A DNA stretch of 64,000 nucleotides, from the NCBI RefSeq assembly GCF_907164955.1, contig NZ_OU015521.1:372001-436000 (forward strand), in the 5' to 3' direction. The first letter of the stretch is position 1. Every line of letters begins with the position of its first letter. The stretch comes from Coxiella endosymbiont of Dermacentor marginatus (GTDB lineage: Bacteria > Pseudomonadota > Gammaproteobacteria > Coxiellales > Coxiellaceae). The notes beneath the pieces were generated by a model, which searched no databases, had not been told where the DNA came from, and saw nothing but the letters and a program-made list of their open reading frames with translations. This document shows positions 39,440-48,448 of this stretch, in pieces. The position numbers and the translations under genes are program-made.

Positions 39440-40744
39440 ATGCAAAAACAATATCGGATAGTTCTTTATATCCTCGCTTCATTAGTTTTTATTCCAATCT
39501 ATGCTGCACTAGATTTAGAATTAACGAAAGGTATGATTTCTACGATTCCTATTGCTATTACGCCTTTCGTAGGACAATCTGTTTCTATTTCCGGTGACCA
39601 AACAATCCTGCAAGTAATCAAAAACGATTTACAACAAAGTGGGCAATTTCGAGTAATAGAGCCTAATCATTTAGTGAAAACTCCGAAATCTTTGCAACAG
39701 ATAAATTATCATTATTGGCAAAAACAAAAAGTCAACGCAGTAATTATTGGTGCTATTCGACCATCAGGAATTAATCGTCATCAAGTGGCATTCACCTTAG
39801 TGAATGTCTTTGATTCGCACAATGTATTATTAAGCGATTCCTTTAACGTGAAGACCCAGAATTTACGAAGTCTTGCTCACCATATCAGTGATCTCATTTA
39901 TCAAAAAATGACGGGAGTACGAGGAATCTTTTCTACACGCATTGCGTATGTTTTTGTTCAGCATTTTCCAGATAAATCCTCTACATATACCTTAGAAGTA
40001 GCTGATGCGGATGGTTTTAATCCTCAACCTCTTTTAGTTTCTCATATGCCAATCATGTCTCTCACCTGGTCTCCTGATGGGGAAAAAATTGCTTATGTTT
40101 CTTTCGAAGAACAACACGCAATTATTTATGTGCAAAATTTAATTACCGGACAACGCCAAAGCATTAGTAATTCTCCGGGTATTAATGGAGCACCTGCTTT
40201 TTCACCGGACGGAACCCGTTTAGCGTTAGTACTTACAAAAACAGGTAATCCTAACATCTATGTTTTAAATTTAGTGACGAAACAATTAATTGAAATTACC
40301 AATGACTGGGCTATTGATACAGAACCAGCTTGGTCACCTGATGGAAAAACGCTACTCTTTACTTCTAATCGGGACGGTACGCCTCAGATTTATAAATATT
40401 CTTTTAGTAACAATGCGATTACTCGATTAACTTACCAAGGTGATTACAATGCGCGAGCATCTTTTTTGCCCAATGGGAAATCGATTGTCATGATGCATCA
40501 AGAAAATGGTTTATTTGGTATTGCGTATGAAGATTTAACAACGTGGCAATTACGAATTCTAACCCAAAGTGGGGTAGATGAATCTCCAAGTTTGGCGCCG
40601 AATGGTAAAATGATTATCTATGCAACTCAATACGGAAGTCAAGAGATACTCGCGCAAGTTTCTATCGATGGACAAATAAAATCACGATTACCATCAAGAG
40701 ATGGAATTTTCCAAGAACCAGCGTGGTCACCTTTTTTGAATTAA
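39440..40744 (+). CDS. tolB: Tol-Pal system periplasmic protein TolB
   Basis: Six-bladed beta-propeller that binds Pal and TolA. 434 aa (E. coli 430). Signal peptide ~1-22 (IYAALD). N-terminal domain: [11 protein letters not shown], then [10 protein letters not shown]. The propeller has repeated [44 protein letters not shown] and [12 protein letters not shown] blades. Complete length, ending PAWSPF. 46 bases after tolA and 71 before the chosen pal start. Confidence 0.95.
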   Translation: MQKQYRIVLYILASLVFIPIYAALDLELTKGMISTIPIAITPFVGQSVSISGDQTILQVIKNDLQQSGQFRVIEPNHLVKTPKSLQQINYHYWQKQKVNAVIIGAIRPSGINRHQVAFTLVNVFDSHNVLLSDSFNVKTQNLRSLAHHISDLIYQKMTGVRGIFSTRIAYVFVQHFPDKSSTYTLEVADADGFNPQPLLVSHMPIMSLTWSPDGEKIAYVSFEEQHAIIYVQNLITGQRQSISNSPGINGAPAFSPDGTRLALVLTKTGNPNIYVLNLVTKQLIEITNDWAIDTEPAWSPDGKTLLFTSNRDGTPQIYKYSFSNNAITRLTYQGDYNARASFLPNGKSIVMMHQENGLFGIAYEDLTTWQLRILTQSGVDESPSLAPNGKMIIYATQYGSQEILAQVSIDGQIKSRLPSRDGIFQEPAWSPFLN

Positions 40745-40815
40745 TATTCATCATTACAAAGCAAGGAAACAGCAGTAGTAATGATTAAAGTTAGAAAATG
40801 TTAGAGGGGATAGAT

Positions 40816-41376
40816 ATGAAAAAAAGATTCCAATGGATTATTTTAGGTGCGGTTGTACTTGAATTGACGGCTTGTAACAGCCATCCTACTTCGATAGGTA
40901 CAGGAAGCGCAGTAACTGGCATTAGAGATGGCGTTAAGACCTATACGTTGCCAGAGCAATTTGGCTACTATCATGGTCAAGTGATGCGGAATTCACAAGG
41001 TCTTATTATTAATTCCTTAGTTGCCCCTGCTAATCAAACTTATTACTTCGATTTTGATAGCACAATAGTACGACCTGTCGATCTTCAAGCAATTCGTATC
41101 CAAGCTAATTATTTGGTTACCTATCCAAAAGCAAAAGTCCGATTGGAAGGTAATACGGATAATCGAGGCAGTCGGGAATATAATATCGGATTAGGTTGGC
41201 GTCGTGATCAGGCTGTTGCTCGTATTTTGGAACAAGAAGGTGTCGCTCCATCACAACTTAATATGGTGAGCTATGGGAAAGAACATCCAGTTGTGTTTAG
41301 TGAGGATAGAAGTAGCAACAATAATTATGCGTGGCGACTGAATCGACGAGTTAATTTAATTTATGAGGCTTATTAA
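40816..41376 (+). CDS. pal: Peptidoglycan-associated lipoprotein Pal
   Basis: Outer-membrane lipoprotein binding peptidoglycan through an OmpA-like domain. 186 aa from ATG 40816, which has AGAGGGG upstream; the ATG at 40798 would add six residues before the signal peptide. Signal MKKRFQWIILGAVVLE then lipobox LTAC (Cys ~20). OmpA-C domain: YYFDFDSTIV, LEGNTDNRGSREYN (DAP-binding Asp/Arg) and NRRVNLIY. Part of tolA-tolB-pal-cpoB; cpoB starts 2 bases after the stop. Confidence 0.95.
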   Translation: MKKRFQWIILGAVVLELTACNSHPTSIGTGSAVTGIRDGVKTYTLPEQFGYYHGQVMRNSQGLIINSLVAPANQTYYFDFDSTIVRPVDLQAIRIQANYLVTYPKAKVRLEGNTDNRGSREYNIGLGWRRDQAVARILEQEGVAPSQLNMVSYGKEHPVVFSEDRSSNNNYAWRLNRRVNLIYEAY

Positions 41377-41378
41377 TT

Positions 41379-42272
41379 ATGAAAATAAAAATTTTATATG
41401 TTTTAAAGTGTTTGATAACTATCTTATTAACATGGGATACAGCACTGGGAGCTGCCCCGGTCTTTGATATTACACAACAAGCTAGCAGTCGTCAAGAGAC
41501 TCAAACAGAAATACCTAAATTAATATCCAATGAGTTATTTATCGGAACTAATACTCCTAGTGCTTCTATTTCTTTACCTGTACAGCCGCTGACCAATAGT
41601 CAGCGGCTAACTCATCTGGAACAGCAAATTAATAATCTTACCAACATGAATTTACCTCAGCAGATTACAGATCTTCAACAGCGGCTAGCTCAAATACGAG
41701 GTCAACTACAAGAACAACAGCGTGATTTACAATTAGTGAATAACCAATTACGCAGTTTTTACAATGATCTTAACCAACGAATCACACAACTTAAAAATTT
41801 AAATAGCGATGTCTTAAATGACAATGCTTCTTCACAAAAAACTGATAGGAATTTACTTCCCTATAATGGAAATATTCAATTAAAAGATTCTACAACTTAT
41901 CAAAAAGCACTTAATTTTTTAACTAAGAAGCGATATGACAAAGCTGAAGCTTCTTTTCAGAATTATTTAAATGATTATCCTAATGGAAATTATATCGCAA
42001 ATGCTCATTATTGGCTGGGAGAAATTTACCTAGAACAAAAAAATAGAAAAAAAGCAGTACTGGAATTTCAAATGATTAAAGATAAATTTCCTAATTCCGA
42101 AAAAATGCCTAACGCCCAATTGAAGTTAGCCATTATTCATGCGGAAAATGGTCAATTTATTCAAGCCAAACAGGAATTAGTAAAAATAGAAAAACAGTAT
42201 TCCAGATCAACGGTAGCACAATTAGCGAGTATTTGTCTGCAACAGTTGAAAAGAATAAACTTCCATCGGTAA
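41379..42272 (+). CDS. cpoB: Cell-division coordinator CpoB (YbgF)
   Basis: Periplasmic TPR protein coordinating outer-membrane constriction with peptidoglycan synthesis via Tol and PBP1B. 297 aa (E. coli 263). Signal peptide ~1-25 (ending ALGA-AP), a Gln-rich coiled coil (~70-135), then TPR repeats (~165-290: YQKALNFLTKKRYDKAEASF, AHYWLGEIYLEQKNRKKAVL, AQLKLAIIHAENGQ). It contains a perfect 10-bp hairpin in its DNA at 41584-41608. It closes the tol-pal operon. Confidence 0.9.
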   Translation: MKIKILYVLKCLITILLTWDTALGAAPVFDITQQASSRQETQTEIPKLISNELFIGTNTPSASISLPVQPLTNSQRLTHLEQQINNLTNMNLPQQITDLQQRLAQIRGQLQEQQRDLQLVNNQLRSFYNDLNQRITQLKNLNSDVLNDNASSQKTDRNLLPYNGNIQLKDSTTYQKALNFLTKKRYDKAEASFQNYLNDYPNGNYIANAHYWLGEIYLEQKNRKKAVLEFQMIKDKFPNSEKMPNAQLKLAIIHAENGQFIQAKQELVKIEKQYSRSTVAQLASICLQQLKRINFHR

Positions 42273-42673
42273 ATTCCTCGTTATAAATAAGATTTGGATT
42301 ACTAAAATTTTTATTCTTAAATAAGGGAGGAATAAAGATTGGAATAGGGAGAAGCAGTGATTTCTTTATTCGAATAACGAGTGTAAGATTTCCACTGTGT
42401 TGTTTCTACTGTGATACTACTACATCTCTTACTACCTTCTTCAGAAGCAAAATTATTTTCTTATTAACTTGATAGTTAAGAAAAACCTTTAATTCAGCCT
42501 AATTATTTTATACTATAATAAAATAAAGGTGTTACGTGATTTAAATGAGTGAAACGTTAGGTATTCCCATGAGAAATTCTTACCCTTTTACCAACGTGAT
42601 CGTCGCGATTGTAAATAGGCCAAGGTATTTGTTATTAAAGGGTATTTGCTATATAAATATAATTTATTCACAT
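42273..42673. other. Intergenic between convergent cpoB and methyltransferase
   Basis: About 400 AT-rich bases with no gene. An AT-only hairpin around 42500-42530 could end either gene. An open frame from 42545 overlaps the methyltransferase antisense and is not credible. Confidence 0.55.
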
Positions 42674-43222
42674 TTAATTTTCTTCTATTTTAAAAACATC
42701 GATCCGTGCTGGCGGAAAATTAAGCCAAATATTTTTAGATTTAATTTTTTTGAATCGAATTTTCGATTCAAAAACACTAGAAAAAAATCCGTGAGTATAT
42801 TGAATGTAATAATTTCCCGGATTTAATAATTCTTCAATTTCAGAAATTACTTTGTTTTTTGTTTTTTCTGGAAGAATTAATAAAGGTAAACTTGAAACTA
42901 TTGTATCAATATTTTTCGATAAATCTCCCAATAGTTCAGATAAATTTTTAGCATCACCTTGGAAAATTTTAATTAAGGGAAATTTACTTTTAAGTTCATC
43001 TACGAATATTTCGGAGCTTTCAACAATAATGAGTCGATGATGCGGAATTCCTCGCCGTAATAAAGCTTTAGTAATAGCACCAGTTCCAGCCCCAATCTCA
43101 AGGATATAGCCTTTGGAGAGTAAAACCATCGAAGCTACTCCGCGAGCAAGCCAGGGAGAACTTGGTGTTACTGAACCTATTGCTCTTGGATTTTTTAATA
43201 AAGCTTTATAAAAAGATCGCAT
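42674..43222 (-). CDS. SAM-dependent methyltransferase, phospholipid N-methyltransferase-like
   Basis: 182 aa class I methyltransferase. Begins FYKALLKNPRAIGSVTPSSPWLARGVA, the element typical of the PmtA/KsgA-like group in which PE N-methyltransferases are found, followed by the SAM loop ILEIGAGTGAITKALL (~40-55), VESSEIF, GDAKNL and the catalytic-region IVSSLPLLILP. It could methylate phosphatidylethanolamine; some relatives have other substrates. Its neighbours include a cardiolipin synthase and pssA, which supports a lipid role. The C-terminal Lys-rich tail may contact membrane. It stands alone on the minus strand. Confidence 0.75.
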   Translation of the reverse strand: MRSFYKALLKNPRAIGSVTPSSPWLARGVASMVLLSKGYILEIGAGTGAITKALLRRGIPHHRLIIVESSEIFVDELKSKFPLIKIFQGDAKNLSELLGDLSKNIDTIVSSLPLLILPEKTKNKVISEIEELLNPGNYYIQYTHGFFSSVFESKIRFKKIKSKNIWLNFPPARIDVFKIEEN

Positions 43223-43558
43223 AACTTATTAGTTCTACATTATTTATTAATTTGCACGATAGATAAAATTCATTACTAATACTTAAGATTATCGCATATC
43301 ACCCAGATTTAAGAAATAACAACTACTCTTAAACCCCTCTTTACAATCCTATGCTAATGAGGAGCTCGATTTCGACAAATAGCTTTTTGGGGAAAGTCTA
43401 GCATAGCACATTGTCAATAAGTAACAAGATGATTAAAAAATAAATGACTTTTTTTAGTATATTAGAGAGGTCGCTTATTGCGGAGAGGAAAATTTCGTGG
43501 AAAATTTGAGGGGCGTTTACACGCAGTATCAAAAATTTAGTTAGACAACTATGTATAT
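43223..43558. other. Intergenic, nothing recognised
   Basis: 336 AT-rich bases between two minus-strand genes; no gene or clear signal seen. Confidence 0.55.
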
Positions 43559-44716
43559 TTATATCCAATATTTAATATAAAGCAATAATCTTCCTATCAA
43601 TCGTTGACTGCGAGGGCGTAATGTCTGCCAACTGTCTAACGAGACTTCGTGAGAATTTTTAAGGTCTTCTAGAAATTGTCGTTCCAATATTTTTTTAGCT
43701 TCCTTAGAATTAATATGAATATCCGCCTCTAAGTCGTGAATTAGACTACGATGATTAAGGTTGCTTGAACCAATAATCATCCAATCATCGATAATCAGTG
43801 ATTTTGCATGTAACATTGAAGGTAAATACTCAAAAATTCTCACCCCTGCTTTAAGCAAACTGTAATAAAAAGTAGAGGAAGCCCAAGGCATCATAACCAC
43901 ATCAGATTTCTGAGGTAATAAAACACGTACGTCAATTCCAGAATGAGCAGCTTCTTTCAATTTTTTTAATAGAAAATTGTCAGGAACAAAATAAGCATTG
44001 GTGATCCAAATACGGTGTGTGCAATTAGCCATTTTACGAAGTAAATTTTTATAAAGAATGCGCCGGCGTTGACGAGTGTAATTGAGACGGATAAGGGGAT
44101 CTTTTCGCATTTGGTTAAAAATTTCTCGTAAGCGTTCTTTAATTGTACAATGATACCAAGCTACATCAAATGCCTTAATTAATTCTTTTAAATCAATTCC
44201 GGTAAGGCGTACCGAAGTATCGCGCCATCCGTCTCCTCCCTCTTTTAAAGATAAATGATATTTGCTGATATTAAGACTACCGATATAGGCAATTTCTTTA
44301 TCGATAATGCAGACTTTCCGATGATTTCGAAAATTAATTTTTAGAATTAAATAAATCCATTTTATAAGAGAGGGTAATTTAACGATAGAACGGCTCCAAT
44401 CCCACAATTGCCAAGGAAATGGATGGAAAACTTTAGTTTTTACTCCCGCTTCTTCTAAGAAGCGGGCAAAATTCGCGCTCCAAAATGGGCTTCCGGCACC
44501 ATCAACCATTACCCGGACTTTAACTCCACGCTTTGCGGCTTCTGTTAGCTTAAATGCAATCCATTTTCCAAGAGTATCGTTATGAAATAGATAAGTTTCT
44601 AAATCAATGGAATGTTTTGCTTTTGCAATATCAGATAACAGAGAATCAAAATGCTTCTGGCCATCTATAAAAATAGTTTCTTCGGATTTTTGAGTTATTG
44701 GGTGACCACCTTGCAT
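43559..44716 (-). CDS. Cardiolipin synthase-like protein with two PLD motifs (ClsB type)
   Basis: Phospholipase-D-superfamily enzyme of 385 aa that probably condenses phosphatidyl groups to cardiolipin. HKD motif 1: HRKVCIIDKEIAYIGSLN; HKD motif 2: HAKSLIIDDWMIIGSSN; both complete. RVMVDGAGSPFW precedes the first. An in-frame start at 44782 would overlap the upstream gene by 47 bases; the ATG at 44716 has AGAAGGGG five bases upstream and matches the beginning of ClsB-type proteins. Lacks the two N-terminal membrane helices of ClsA. Coupled to the DUF3579 gene upstream. Confidence 0.85.
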   Translation of the reverse strand: MQGGHPITQKSEETIFIDGQKHFDSLLSDIAKAKHSIDLETYLFHNDTLGKWIAFKLTEAAKRGVKVRVMVDGAGSPFWSANFARFLEEAGVKTKVFHPFPWQLWDWSRSIVKLPSLIKWIYLILKINFRNHRKVCIIDKEIAYIGSLNISKYHLSLKEGGDGWRDTSVRLTGIDLKELIKAFDVAWYHCTIKERLREIFNQMRKDPLIRLNYTRQRRRILYKNLLRKMANCTHRIWITNAYFVPDNFLLKKLKEAAHSGIDVRVLLPQKSDVVMMPWASSTFYYSLLKAGVRIFEYLPSMLHAKSLIIDDWMIIGSSNLNHRSLIHDLEADIHINSKEAKKILERQFLEDLKNSHEVSLDSWQTLRPRSQRLIGRLLLYIKYWI

Positions 44717-44735
44717 GACATCCCCTTCTGGCCAT

Positions 44736-45014
44736 TTAATCGGAATCTTCCTTGCAAATTCGTAAGTTGTTAGCTTTAGCAAATTTTATTATAGATTTGT
44801 AAAGCTCAGGATTAGATTGTTTCAGACGAGGATCGATGACAACACATTTATGGTCATCTTTCAAAGAGGGCTGTAGTAGAGGAGAGTAATGGATACGGTG
44901 TTTATGAAAGGTTGAAAGTGTACCACTCATACGTTCGGCCCAATCGCTTGGTCGAAAAAGTTCACCTGATTTTGTCACTCCTTCGATGATAATTCTTGGC
45001 TTCTTATTTTTCAT
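44736..45014 (-). CDS. DUF3579 family protein
   Basis: 92 aa: PRIIIEGVTKSGELFRPSDW at the start and AERMSGTLS next, then HYSPLLQPSL, KCVVIDPRLKQSNPELY and FAKANNLRI, matching the small DUF3579 proteins found mainly in beta- and some gammaproteobacteria. Function unknown. It lies 19 bases before the cardiolipin-synthase-type gene and is divergent from pssA, so a role in lipid or envelope matters is possible but not shown by sequence. Confidence 0.78.
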   Translation of the reverse strand: MKNKKPRIIIEGVTKSGELFRPSDWAERMSGTLSTFHKHRIHYSPLLQPSLKDDHKCVVIDPRLKQSNPELYKSIIKFAKANNLRICKEDSD

Positions 45015-45107
45015 CGCATAGTCTATATGAGTGGCGTACTATAATGTGTAATATACTTAAACAGTATATATTATAGCATTTTATCAAATTTTCCAGGGGG
45101 GGAGTTC

Positions 45108-45866
45108 TTGACTGAAACTAAACAACTTCGAGTTCGTGGTATTTATCTTTTGCCAAACCTTTTTACTGTAGGCGCTATGTTTTCAGGGTTTTATGCTATA
45201 GTAGCTGCTATGAAAGGCCGTTATGAAGCGGCTGCTATAGCTATTCTTGTTACCTTTATAATGGACGGCTTAGATGGCCGAATTGCTCGGCTATTGCACG
45301 CCCAAAGTGAATTTGGGGCACATCTTGATAGTCTAGCTGATATGATTGGTTTCGGTATCTCTCCTGCTCTAGTGGTTTATAACTGGTCTCTTGCAATTAT
45401 GGGAAAGCCCGGTTGGTTAGCTGCATTCATTTATACGGCCTGTACAGCTTTACGTTTAGCACGATTTAACGTTCAGGTAAAAAAAGTTGATAAAAATTAC
45501 TTTCAGGGGCTACCAACGCCGCCTGTGGCGGCGTTGGTAGCTAGTATTGTATGGGTATGTAGTACTTATGATATAGCAGGTGAAAGTATCGCTTTTCCAA
45601 TGACAATCGTGGTTATTTTATTAGGACTTCTGAAAGTAAGCACGATTCGTTATCGTAGTTTTAAAGATATCAATTTGCGTAATCGTGTTCCTTTCGTAAT
45701 GATATTGGGTGTAGTGTTGATCTTAGCGTTAATTGCCTTTGATCCACCAGATATTCTGCTCATCCTTTCTTTTTTGTATGTGATTTTTGGTCCTATTGAA
45801 ACATTATGGTCCTTACACAAACGTCGTCAAAAAAAAAAAGAAACTAAAAGCTTTGAAACATCTTAG
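45108..45866 (+). CDS. pssA: CDP-diacylglycerol--serine O-phosphatidyltransferase
   Basis: Makes phosphatidylserine, precursor of phosphatidylethanolamine. 252 aa, membrane-type PssA with several hydrophobic helices. The CDP-alcohol phosphatidyltransferase signature DG-x2-AR-x8-G-x3-D-x3-D is complete: MDGLDGRIARLLHAQSEFGAHLDSLAD (in pieces; ~48-74). YFQGLPTPPVAAL follows. It starts with TTG preceded by a strong G-rich Shine-Dalgarno (GGGGGGAG). nadC begins 3 bases after the stop. A perfect 15-bp hairpin lies inside the gene (45509-45541). Confidence 0.93.
   Translation: MTETKQLRVRGIYLLPNLFTVGAMFSGFYAIVAAMKGRYEAAAIAILVTFIMDGLDGRIARLLHAQSEFGAHLDSLADMIGFGISPALVVYNWSLAIMGKPGWLAAFIYTACTALRLARFNVQVKKVDKNYFQGLPTPPVAALVASIVWVCSTYDIAGESIAFPMTIVVILLGLLKVSTIRYRSFKDINLRNRVPFVMILGVVLILALIAFDPPDILLILSFLYVIFGPIETLWSLHKRRQKKKETKSFETS
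45509..45541. repeat. Perfect 15-bp GC-rich hairpin within pssA
   Basis: GCTACCAACGCCGCC (45509-45523), loop TGT, and its exact complement (45527-45541). It encodes the conserved GLPTPPVAALVA segment. The GC content contrasts with the AT-rich surroundings. Confidence 0.93.
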
Positions 45867-45869
45867 CAA

Positions 45870-46697
45870 ATGAATCGAAAGGCTATCGAAAAATCTGTCC
45901 GAGCAAGTCTTGAGGAGGATATTAGAACAGGAGATATCACTGCTCAATTAATTTCACCTCATAAGTTTGTAAGGGCAACTATTATTTCTCGAGAAAAAGC
46001 CATTTTCTGTGGTACTCCTTGGTTTGATATGGTTTATCAACAGATAGATCCTGAAGTAAGAATACATTGGAATGTAAATGAGGGAGATTTTATCTCAGGT
46101 GGCCATTTGCTTGTGGAATTAGCAGGGAAGGCCCGCTCAATTTTAACGGGTGAACGGGCAGCACTTAATTGGTTACAAACATTATCTGGAACAGCCACTC
46201 TTACTTTTTATTATGTAGAAAAATTAAAAAATACTAAGATTCAATTACTTGATACTCGAAAGACAATACCTGGTTTGCGTTATGCGCAAAAATATGCTGT
46301 TCAATGTGGTGGGGGTAAAAATCATCGTATGGGGCTATATGATGCTTATCTCATTAAGGAAAATCATATTATAAGCTGTGGTTCAATTACTAAGGCCATT
46401 CAAAAAGCACGGAATTACTATCCTAAAAAATCGGTGGAAGTAGAGATTAAAAATCTGAAAGAATTACGAGAAGCTCTTGAGGCAAAAGCGGATATTATTA
46501 TGTTAGATAACTTCAACAGTGATGACATAAAAAGAGCTATCATTATTAATAATGGAAAAGCAAAGCTCGAAGTTTCTGGGAATATAAATTTACGAAATAT
46601 TCATAAGATTGCTAAGAAAGGCATTGATTTTATTTCTGTCGGTGCTATAACAAAACATCTCTGTGCAATCGATCTTTCAATGCAAATCTTTCTGTAA
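45870..46697 (+). CDS. nadC: Nicotinate-nucleotide pyrophosphorylase (quinolinate PRTase)
   Basis: Converts quinolinate and PRPP to nicotinate mononucleotide in de novo NAD synthesis. 275 aa (E. coli 297, Coxiella-size range). LEEDIRTGDIT, ERAALNWLQTLSGTAT, the substrate-binding LLDTRKTIPGLRYAQKYAV (in pieces) and GGGKNHRMGLYDAYLIKENHI, EVEIKNL, IMLDNF, and LEVSGNIN are present. Linked to pssA with a 3-base gap. nadB lies at 49.3-50.9 kb; nadA is not in the window. Confidence 0.95.
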   Translation: MNRKAIEKSVRASLEEDIRTGDITAQLISPHKFVRATIISREKAIFCGTPWFDMVYQQIDPEVRIHWNVNEGDFISGGHLLVELAGKARSILTGERAALNWLQTLSGTATLTFYYVEKLKNTKIQLLDTRKTIPGLRYAQKYAVQCGGGKNHRMGLYDAYLIKENHIISCGSITKAIQKARNYYPKKSVEVEIKNLKELREALEAKADIIMLDNFNSDDIKRAIIINNGKAKLEVSGNINLRNIHKIAKKGIDFISVGAITKHLCAIDLSMQIFL

Positions 46698-47871
46698 TTT
46701 AATTTTTAAAAATTTATTTCCTATCTAAATTCAAGGAGAACATTTATATTAAATCAAAATCTCTCATTATATTAAGAAAATGATAATATATTTTTAATAT
46801 TATAATTTTTTACCAATGAATTATTATTTACTAAGCTATAAATAAGATACACTCAAATAAGTAGGGATAGGTAAAAATATTTAGAAGCTCCTTCTCGGGT
46901 GAGGAGGAATTATCAAGTGCCGAATTTATTCAATCTTATGATGTTTTTGATACGCTTTTTGTAGATTTAGACATCTTATTTTCAAAATATATGGAATAGT
47001 AATAAGAAAAAAGAGTAAATTAATTAGAACTACATTTATTGTGCAAGAGTATCATCAGTTATGTACTCTAAAATAGACTCTTTAAAGACCTGGTATTATA
47101 ATTTCAGATTTGTCTTAACATTGTCCCTAACTAAATGAAGAATCTCAATTTTTTATGGGAGTTTAGTTATTTTTTTGACTTGTTATCACTAATATTATTT
47201 TATTTAAGATAGATATAAAAAAGCTAATATTAACCCTTTTTAAAAAAATTTTTGAAAGGGATTATATATTATCGAAGAACCTTCCATCAAAAGATGGAGT
47301 TACTTTTAGATGATGTTGCTATAAATATTCTTATTAGAGTTAATCTTAGCAGATGTATTTACTTAAGAGAGCTATGTAAAATCTCACAAGCATCAACCTT
47401 ACTTTTTCTAAAAAGAGGGTTGATTCTTGACTTTAATATAAACTCAATCAAATATTTTTTACCCCTTAGCAGGGATGGATGGGTATAAGATAAAAATTTG
47501 GAGAGTTTTTTAAGTCATAACAGCACTATTACCAAATAAAACAGCCTATATAATCTATATATAAAGATTTTTATAAGAAATGCACGAGGAGAGGTTTAAA
47601 AATGTTCATAACTAAGGTAAGGAAAATATTAATTAGCTTTGTGGCTATCATAAATAGACAAATTTACAAAAGATTTATTTGTTTGGATGCCAGCTGGCAT
47701 CCAAACATTTTTCAAAGATCAGCTGCCAAAATGCCAAAGTATTTAATATTATAATATTTCTTCGCTCAATGAAAGAGACTTACATTAGGTTGCTGCTTGA
47801 TTTCTCAATCATCATCAAAATGGTTAACTCATTAGTGAAAGTAGTATCCACCGAGAAGTATAGAATTGTAG
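46698..47871. other. Intergenic with hairpins (nadC to tRNA-Glu)
   Basis: About 1.2 kb with no supportable gene. A stem-loop with one bulge at 47234-47260 (CCCTTT.../...AAAGGG) and a perfect 28-bp palindrome at 47680-47707 stand out. The open frames 47252-47488 and 47679-47912 have no family resemblance; the latter runs antisense through the tRNA. Confidence 0.6.
47680..47707. repeat. Perfect 28-bp palindrome, no spacer
   Basis: Two 14-base arms meet directly (TGTTTGGATGCCAG and its complement). As RNA it would form an 11-12 bp stem with a small loop, followed on the plus strand by TTTTT two bases after the stem; a terminator is possible, yet no plus-strand gene ends within 980 bases. Confidence 0.9.
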
Positions 47872-47947
47872 TGGCGTCCCCAAGGGGATTCGAACCCCTG
47901 TTACCGCCGTGAAAGAGCGGTGTCCTAGGCCTCTAGACGATGGGGAC
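47872..47947 (-). tRNA. tRNA-Glu (UUC)
   Basis: 76 nt on the minus strand, beginning GTCCCCATCGTCTAGAGG and ending GGGGACGCCA with the 3' CCA encoded. The acceptor, D, anticodon (CGCTC TTTCACG-type loop with anticodon TTC) and T arms (GGTTCGAATCC) fold normally. Separated by ~207 bases from tRNA-Ala upstream on the same strand and possibly co-transcribed with it. Confidence 0.97.
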
Positions 47948-48154
47948 CTCGCGGCGTTTTGGGAGCCCTCTAGACCACTAAAGGTAAAGCGGGCAAAAGG
48001 TTTATCTTCTTTTCACTAAACATTTTATTCTGCACAGTATTTTAGCTTAAGCGCTTTAACTTATTATACTTATTTCTTCCGATCTTCCGATAGAGCTTCC
48101 AAGACTGATCTCCCAGAAACTTATTCTGAAAAATTTGGAGGCAAAACAGAACAA

Positions 48155-48227
48155 TGGAGCTAAGCGGGATCGAACCGCTGACCTCTTGCATGCCATGCAA
48201 GCACTCTCCCATCTGAGCTATAGCCCC
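48155..48227 (-). tRNA. tRNA-Ala (GGC)
   Basis: 73 nt on the minus strand, beginning GGGGCTATAGCTCAG, with anticodon arm TTGCATGGCATGCAA (anticodon GGC) and T arm GGTTCGATCCC. The sequence ends at the discriminator A; the next genomic bases are TTG, so CCA is not encoded and must be added enzymatically. Confidence 0.97.
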
Positions 48228-48242
48228 ATGAGAAACTTAGGC

Positions 48243-48272
48243 ATTCTACGGAGTCTTCTATAACTCTGTCAA
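48243..48272 (-). promoter_or_regulatory. Sigma-70 promoter of the tRNA-Ala gene
   Basis: On the minus strand TTGACA (48267-48272) and TAGAAT (48243-48248) are separated by 18 bases. The predicted start is about ten bases before the tRNA-Ala 5' end. Confidence 0.75.
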
Positions 48273-48448
48273 TATCTGTTTCAGGAGCGAAATATTTTTA
48301 AACACTTTAATGGAAGTTAATAAAATTGAAGGCTGCTTTGGCCAATTATACAAAAGCTTCAATATAGTATTTAATTGACTCAGGGATTTATATTTCCCTA
48401 TTACAAGTATAGAATCAAGTCCTTACTAATTACTATCAGGGGGCTTCC

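Noticed and set aside
42545-42826. 93-codon plus-strand ORF near the methyltransferase
   Set aside because: Overlaps the well-supported methyltransferase on the other strand.
47679-47912. 77-codon ORF ending in a tRNA
   Set aside because: Its C-terminal PRGFEPLLPP is the usual translation artefact of an antisense tRNA gene.
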